DNA of 64,000 nucleotides from contig NZ_OX352320.1 of NCBI RefSeq assembly GCF_947090785.1, positions 2,418,001 to 2,482,000 of the forward strand, read 5' to 3'. Within the stretch, counting starts at the first letter, position 1; every line of letters starts with the position of its first letter. Origin of the DNA: Rheinheimera sp. MM224 (GTDB taxonomy: Bacteria; Pseudomonadota; Gammaproteobacteria; Enterobacterales; Alteromonadaceae). Both the position numbers and the translations under genes were made by a program. Below the pieces are notes generated by a model, which made no database searches, was not told the DNA's origin, and saw only the letters and a list, made by a program, of their open reading frames with translations. Shown one piece after another: positions 60,400 to 64,000 of this stretch.

Positions 60400-60885
60400 T
60401 CAATTGACCGCAACAAAAGTGGTTTGTTTCACTTCTTCCATCACCACATAAGTGCGGCTTTCCCGTACGCTGGGTAAACGTAATAAGGTTTCACCTAATA
60501 GCTCGCGATATGCCGCCATATTGGCAACCCGGGTTTTCAATAAAAAGTCGAAACTGCCGGAGACTAAATGGCATTCCTGTATTTCATGCAGTTTCTGCAC
60601 GGCTTTACTGAATTCGTCAAAGTCCTCAGGCGAAGTTTTACTTAAAGTAATTTCCACAAAAACCAGTAACGCGGAACCCACTTTATTTGGGTCGACCTGT
60701 GCTGTGTAGCCCAGTATATAGCCCTCCGCCTCCAGCTTACGCACCCGCTCAAGGCAAGGAGTAGCACTCAACCCTACCCTTTTCGCCAATTCAACATTGG
60801 CAATACGACCGTCGTGCTGTAATTCAGTCAGAATTTTGCGGTCTATCCGGTCTAGTTTTTTGACACTTTTACTGGTTTCGTACAT
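60400..60885 (-). CDS. lrp: Leucine-responsive regulator Lrp
   Basis: A 161-residue AsnC/Lrp-type regulator, very close to E. coli Lrp. The N-terminal helix-turn-helix (NVELAKRVGLSATPCLERVR) and the C-terminal RAM effector domain (LVFVEITLSK, IQECHLVSGSFDFLLKTRV, LPSVRESRTYVVMEEVKQT) are intact. Lrp senses leucine and controls amino-acid metabolism globally. ATG at 60885 is preferred over GTG at 60903 by similarity, although no strong ribosome binding site is seen. It is divergent from ald, a likely target, and upstream of ftsK as in E. coli. Confidence 0.95.
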   Translation of the reverse strand: MYETSKSVKKLDRIDRKILTELQHDGRIANVELAKRVGLSATPCLERVRKLEAEGYILGYTAQVDPNKVGSALLVFVEITLSKTSPEDFDEFSKAVQKLHEIQECHLVSGSFDFLLKTRVANMAAYRELLGETLLRLPSVRESRTYVVMEEVKQTTFVAVN

Positions 60886-60975
60886 AGCAGATAAAAATTT
60901 CACTTTTGAATTTATAACAGGATTTATAACTGCGATTCATTCAAAAAACAACAGGTAAAACTACAAATCAGTAAC

Positions 60976-60998
60976 TATACTAGGCGAAAATTTTACTC
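60976..60998 (+). promoter_or_regulatory. ald promoter -10 and Lrp-like site
   Basis: TATACT at 60976-60981 is a good -10 element without a matching -35. GCGAAAATTTTACTC at 60984-60998 fits 12 of 15 positions of the E. coli Lrp consensus (YAGHAWATTWTDCTR, recalled). The consensus is loose, so the Lrp site is only a candidate. Confidence 0.38.
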
Positions 60999-61020
60999 AA
61001 CCCTACACAGGCGGAATATC

Positions 61021-62142
61021 ATGATTATTGGCGTACCTAAAGAGATTAAAAACCACGAATACCGCGTCGGTATGACCCCTGCCAGCGTGCGTGAGCTGAC
61101 TGCTCTTGGCCACACTGTTTTTGTTGAACACAATGCAGGTAGTGGCATTGGTTTTGGTGACGATGCCTATCAGGCTGCTGGTGCAACAGTATTAACTACT
61201 GCTGCTGAAGTCTTCGCTAAAGCAGAAATGATTGTCAAAGTAAAAGAGCCTCAGGCTGTTGAGCGCGCTATGTTGCGTGAAGGCCAAATCCTGTTCACTT
61301 ACCTGCACTTAGCACCGGATTTGCCACAAACTGAAGACCTGATCAAATCAAAAGCTATTTGTATCGCGTACGAAACAGTCACAGACAACCGTGGTGGTTT
61401 GCCTTTATTAGCTCCTATGTCTGAAGTTGCTGGCCGTATGTCTATTCAGGCTGGTGCCCGTGCACTCGAAAAATCATGTGCCGGTCGCGGTATGTTATTA
61501 GGTGGCGTACCAGGTGTTGAACCAGCCAAGGTCGTGATTATCGGTGGCGGTATGGTCGGTACCAACGCAGCTCAGATGGCTGTAGGTATGGGTGCTGACG
61601 TGGTCGTACTGGACCGCAGCGTAGACGTATTACGTCGTATCGATGCTCAGTTCAACGGCGCAGTGAAAACTGTGTACTCCACTGTAGATGCACTGGAAAA
61701 ACACGTGTTATCTGCTGACTTAGTCATTGGTGGCGTGTTAATTCCAGGTGCTGCAGCTCCTAAGCTGGTCACAGCAGATCATATCAAGCGTATGAAACCA
61801 GGTTCTGCTATTGTTGACGTGGCTATCGATCAGGGCGGTTGTGTAGAGACCTCTAAAGCCACTACTCACGCTGATCCAACGTACATTGTTGATGACGTAG
61901 TGCATTACTGTGTGGCGAACATGCCAGGCGCAGTGCCACTGACTTCTACTTTTGCTCTGAACAACGCCACTTTGCCGTTTATCATCCGTTTAGCCAACAA
62001 AGGCTACAAACAGGCACTGCTGGACGATGCACATCTGTTAAACGGCTTAAACGTGATCAACGGTCATGTGGTGAACAAACACGTAGCAGACGCGTTAAAC
62101 CTGCCATTTGTTGAACCTAAGCAAGTGTTAGCTGCAGTCTGA
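61021..62142 (+). CDS. ald: Alanine dehydrogenase
   Basis: A 373-residue NAD-dependent enzyme that interconverts L-alanine and pyruvate plus ammonia. MIIGVPKEIKNHEYRVGMTP is the family start, KVKEPQ has the substrate Lys, LFTYLHLAPD the catalytic His, and VIIGGGMVGTNAAQMAVGMG the NAD-binding loop. The divergent lrp suggests control by Lrp, as known for ald-type genes in other proteobacteria. GGCGGA precedes the ATG, and a terminator follows. Confidence 0.96.
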   Translation: MIIGVPKEIKNHEYRVGMTPASVRELTALGHTVFVEHNAGSGIGFGDDAYQAAGATVLTTAAEVFAKAEMIVKVKEPQAVERAMLREGQILFTYLHLAPDLPQTEDLIKSKAICIAYETVTDNRGGLPLLAPMSEVAGRMSIQAGARALEKSCAGRGMLLGGVPGVEPAKVVIIGGGMVGTNAAQMAVGMGADVVVLDRSVDVLRRIDAQFNGAVKTVYSTVDALEKHVLSADLVIGGVLIPGAAAPKLVTADHIKRMKPGSAIVDVAIDQGGCVETSKATTHADPTYIVDDVVHYCVANMPGAVPLTSTFALNNATLPFIIRLANKGYKQALLDDAHLLNGLNVINGHVVNKHVADALNLPFVEPKQVLAAV

Positions 62143-62163
62143 TTTATACAATACCCCTTGATC

Positions 62164-62188
62164 AGGGCGGCATTAGCCGCCCTTTTTA
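62164..62188 (+). terminator. ald terminator
   Basis: AGGGCGG and CCGCCCT pair around CATTAG and are followed by TTTT. Confidence 0.85.
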
Positions 62189-62240
62189 TTTGCTGCAATT
62201 TCCGTTAGTCTTTCTGCTTCACTCTCCAAGGTTTTTTATC

Positions 62241-62669
62241 ATGAACTATCTGTTATCCGCTGTTTTTGCTTTAAGTTTTTCTGTGGCCGCTGTTGAAGAA
62301 ATCCAGTTCGAAAAAGAATGGATCAAAGTCGGCCATCTTGAATTAGAAGTAGAACTAGCCTTAACCACAGAGCAACGCGCCCGTGGTCTGATGTACCGCG
62401 ATAAAGTAGAAAATGGCATGTTATTTATTTACGATGAAGAACGGATATTGTCGTTCTGGATGCGTAACACCAAAGTGCCGCTGGATATCGCTTATATCAA
62501 AGCAGACTGGACTATAGAACCTGTTCAGTTCCTTTATCCCTATGATGAAAAAGGTAAAAAATCTAAAGGCCCTGCCATAGGTGCCTTGGAAATGCCTCAA
62601 GGCTGGTTTAAAGCCCAAGGATTAGCAGCGGGCACTAAGATTATCCGTTGTGGTAAGACGTGCGATTAA
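62241..62669 (+). CDS. DUF192 family exported protein
   Basis: A 142-residue protein with a signal peptide (NYLLSAVFALSFSVAAVEE) followed by the DUF192 fold: LALTTEQRARGLMYRDKVEN, FWMRNTKVPLDIAYI, and GALEMPQGWFKAQGLAAGTK. It contains two Cys near the end (IRCGKTCD). The family is widespread but without known function. ATG at 62241 follows AAGG at nine bases, so the longer frame from 62190 is rejected because it runs into the ald terminator. Confidence 0.88.
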   Translation: MNYLLSAVFALSFSVAAVEEIQFEKEWIKVGHLELEVELALTTEQRARGLMYRDKVENGMLFIYDEERILSFWMRNTKVPLDIAYIKADWTIEPVQFLYPYDEKGKKSKGPAIGALEMPQGWFKAQGLAAGTKIIRCGKTCD

Positions 62670-62678
62670 GAAGACTGA

Positions 62679-62996
62679 TTAAATACCAGTAATAGCAAGA
62701 TCCAAAGCCGCGACAATCTGATCTCTAAAATGCGCGAGAGAACCTACCGGATTCCTCAACTGCTTTTCTGGCACCGCAGCAATTTGTGGCGTGAGTAACA
62801 ATAACTCTTCACCATCGAAACTTATCTGCGGTGTAAGCCCCTTCATTGCCTCGCCACCAAAAGCTGAACCCCTGCCCAAAGGAATCACAATACGGGTAGC
62901 AAGCTCGGTAAGTACCGCACTTTGAATATCAACCAGATAAGGATAATAGGCTTTGCTGTGGTTACTGGGATTAGCATACACATCAAACTGAGCCAT
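62679..62996 (-). CDS. ccdB: CcdB-type toxin
   Basis: A 105-residue CcdB homologue: MAQFDVYANPSNHSKAYYPY, VDIQSAVLTELATRIVIPLG, ELLLLTPQIAAVP. F-plasmid CcdB poisons DNA gyrase and needs its last three residues Trp-Gly-Ile; this protein ends AITGI, with Thr where the Trp should be. Its gyrase poisoning may therefore be weak or different. ATG overlaps the ccdA stop (TGATG) with AGGAG just upstream, giving translational coupling. It is chromosomal, with no plasmid or integron genes near. Confidence 0.92.
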   Translation of the reverse strand: MAQFDVYANPSNHSKAYYPYLVDIQSAVLTELATRIVIPLGRGSAFGGEAMKGLTPQISFDGEELLLLTPQIAAVPEKQLRNPVGSLAHFRDQIVAALDLAITGI

Positions 62997-63241
62997 CAAA
63001 AGCTCCTGAATTCGTCACCAAAACAGCCATGCTGTTCAACAAATTCGTTATAGCTTTTAATGGCTGCACGGTTTTCTTCAACCCACTGAGCAGCTTCGTA
63101 TTTCGCCAACTCTTCTTTCAGTGCTCGCTCCAGGGTGGCGGAAAGATTGATGTTCAAAGCCCGTGTTTTAAGCAACAGATCACTATTCACTGAAAGATTC
63201 GCGGCTTTTTTGGGTGCTGTTACATCATAAAGATCGGCCAT
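62996..63241 (-). CDS. ccdA: CcdA-type antitoxin
   Basis: An 81-residue antitoxin. The N-terminal ribbon-helix-helix (AANLSVNSDLLLKTRALNIN) binds its own promoter. The C-terminal part (AQWVEENRAAIKSYNEFVEQ, HGCFGDEF) matches the CcdB-binding tail of F CcdA, whose equivalent is RWKAENQEGMAEVARFIEMN. It is first in ccdAB, with a sigma-70-like promoter containing a repeated TGCGCATA. Confidence 0.93.
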   Translation of the reverse strand: MADLYDVTAPKKAANLSVNSDLLLKTRALNINLSATLERALKEELAKYEAAQWVEENRAAIKSYNEFVEQHGCFGDEFRSF

Positions 63242-63276
63242 AAAAGCCTCCAGACTATTAGCTCAGCTATAAAAAT

Positions 63277-63305
63277 AGCATATGCGCATTAGTATGCGCA
63301 GGCAA
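63277..63305 (-). promoter_or_regulatory. ccdAB promoter with repeated operator-like motif
   Basis: On the minus strand TTGCCT (63300-63305), 17 bases, then TATGCT (63277-63282) forms a sigma-70-type promoter. Two direct copies of TGCGCATA (63293-63300 and 63281-63288), 12 bases apart, fill the spacer and touch both promoter boxes. This is the expected position for CcdA-CcdB autoregulation. Confidence 0.68.
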
Positions 63306-63414
63306 GTGTTTTAGCAGGAATACAAACAAAGGTCAGATTGACTTCAACAGATGGATAACGAATGAGGAAAATTTCTTGGCGTAACTGGTAATTACGCCCT
63401 TTAGGTAACAACGT

Positions 63415-63675
63415 TCAGAGATTAAAAGGTTCCTGATCATCCCGCAGTAGCAGAATTTCGCTAAAGCCCATTTTTACAAAGGCGTTTTTGCGATAGTCTT
63501 TGAGCGCCCCAGTGCCTTTGGCGGTCATGGCGACTTGCTGCTCCATTTTACGAAATGCAGTTAAGTCTATGCCTTCGGCTGCTGCGACTGCTTCGAAGCT
63601 ATCGGCGTATTTGTCGTAGCTGAATGGGATCTTTTTCCACTCACCTTTGTATTTATAACTGATATGTCGCGCCAT
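63415..63675 (-). CDS. Small conserved protein (DUF2960-like)
   Basis: An 86-residue protein starting MARHISYKYKGEWKKIPFSY. I recall a similar short protein family (DUF2960) in Vibrio and Shewanella with the pattern RxIxYKYKGE, AVAAAEGIDLTAFRKMEQQ, and DYRKNAFVKMGFSEI; the assignment is from memory. The function is unknown. It overlaps by 23 bases the end of the acyltransferase gene upstream, so they are probably cotranscribed. A weak hairpin (GGCGTAA and TTACGCC, 63375-63395) lies past its stop. Confidence 0.72.
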   Translation of the reverse strand: MARHISYKYKGEWKKIPFSYDKYADSFEAVAAAEGIDLTAFRKMEQQVAMTAKGTGALKDYRKNAFVKMGFSEILLLRDDQEPFNL

Positions 63676-64000
63676 CTTCCAGCTCCTTATGTTGTGTAGC
63701 CAGCTGTTCTTGCTGGGCTAAAGTCTGCTGTTGTTTCAGCGCCGGTGCTGCATACATTTGCTGCACATAAGGGCGCAGCTCTTCAGGTAAAGATGCCATT
63801 TTGGTTTGATACCACAGGCTTTCCTCGCCAGGGTCCAGCTCAACATCCATTTCTGCTGCTAAATAATTCACCGGATACAAACGGTAACCAGCCCAGATTT
63901 GACGGTCTATTTCAGCGGCTAAAGCAGCAGGTTCCTGACAACACCCCTGAATAGCTTCACCAAAATGCACATGCACCCGACCTTTTTGGCCTACTATGCC
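63653..64000 (-). CDS. Acyltransferase (PlsC-like), C-terminal fragment cut by window edge
   Basis: The frame is open to the right edge, so only the last 115 residues are seen. Visible text is VGQKGRVHVHFGEAIQG, then IDRQIWAGYRLYPVNYLAAE and a Gln-rich tail. The strand VHVHFGEAI and the RLYPVNYLAAE block resemble the end of 1-acyl-glycerol-3-phosphate acyltransferase family proteins in Shewanella-like bacteria. The catalytic HX4D motif would lie outside the window, so the call is tentative. It overlaps the next gene by 23 bases. Confidence 0.55.
   Translation of the reverse strand, partial: GIVGQKGRVHVHFGEAIQGCCQEPAALAAEIDRQIWAGYRLYPVNYLAAEMDVELDPGEESLWYQTKMASLPEELRPYVQQMYAAPALKQQQTLAQQEQLATQHKELEDGATYQL

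Overview
The window looks like about 64 kb of ordinary, densely coding chromosome from an aquatic gammaproteobacterium. Gene order (seqA-pgm, ybfF-ybfE-fldA-fur, tRNA-Ser-yccA-tus, lrp-ftsK-lolA-rarA-serS) matches enterobacterial and Alteromonadales chromosomes. The protein sequences, the tandem QueD-like protein, DUF2788 and class II DAHP synthase suggest a Rheinheimera/Alishewanella-like organism. This placement is an inference from sequence feel, not from a search. No prophage, insertion sequence, CRISPR array or rRNA operon was seen.

Layout. 0-8.3 kb: end of a membrane sensor kinase, DUF962 protein, acyl-CoA thioesterase, HIT protein, M61 peptidase, a YdjM-like membrane protein, a double QueD-like enzyme, fabA with a FabR-type operator, and an AsmA protein. 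8.5-17.1 kb: D-2-hydroxyglutarate dehydrogenase (ydiJ), glycogen phosphorylase (glgP), phosphoglucomutase (pgm) and seqA. 17.2-20.5 kb: ybfF, a DUF2788 protein, ybfE, fldA and fur, the last followed by a four-copy 49-bp tandem array. 20.4-27.3 kb: an ADP-ribosylglycohydrolase-like protein, ppsA and its regulator ppsR in divergent orientation, a PanE-like reductase and class II DAHP synthase. 27.6-33.6 kb: MoxR-DUF58-transglutaminase operon, a diguanylate cyclase and htpX. 33.7-38.9 kb: biotin genes bioBFCD divergent from bioA, with a BirA-like operator between them. 39-48.9 kb: asnS, a TetR/metallo-beta-lactamase pair with a palindromic operator, a frameshifted small gene, a nitroreductase, glgC-glgA and fadH. 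49-53.7 kb: sppA, tRNA-Ser(UGA), yccA and tusDCBE. 53.7-62.1 kb: serS-crcB-rarA-lolA-ftsK-lrp, with ald divergent from lrp. 62.2-64 kb: a DUF192 protein, a ccdAB toxin-antitoxin pair, a small protein and the end of an acyltransferase.

Themes. Storage and gluconeogenic carbon metabolism recurs (glgP, pgm, glgC, glgA, ppsA, ppsR), and three 15-bp boxes resembling the HexR consensus lie upstream of glgP and ppsR. Other candidate regulatory sites are FabR at fabA, BirA at bioA/bioB, a MetJ-like box at 27.5 kb, a TetR operator at 41.5 kb, and repeats in the ccdAB promoter.

Most unusual items: a dispersed intergenic repeat family (near-full copies at 51.0 kb and 60.3 kb, a fragment at 0.37 kb), the 49-bp array in the fur 3' region, a QueD-like tandem protein whose halves have lost complementary active-site parts, an ADP-ribosylglycohydrolase lacking expected metal ligands, a CcdB without the C-terminal Trp needed by the F-plasmid toxin for gyrase poisoning, and a small gene broken by one base in a T-run.
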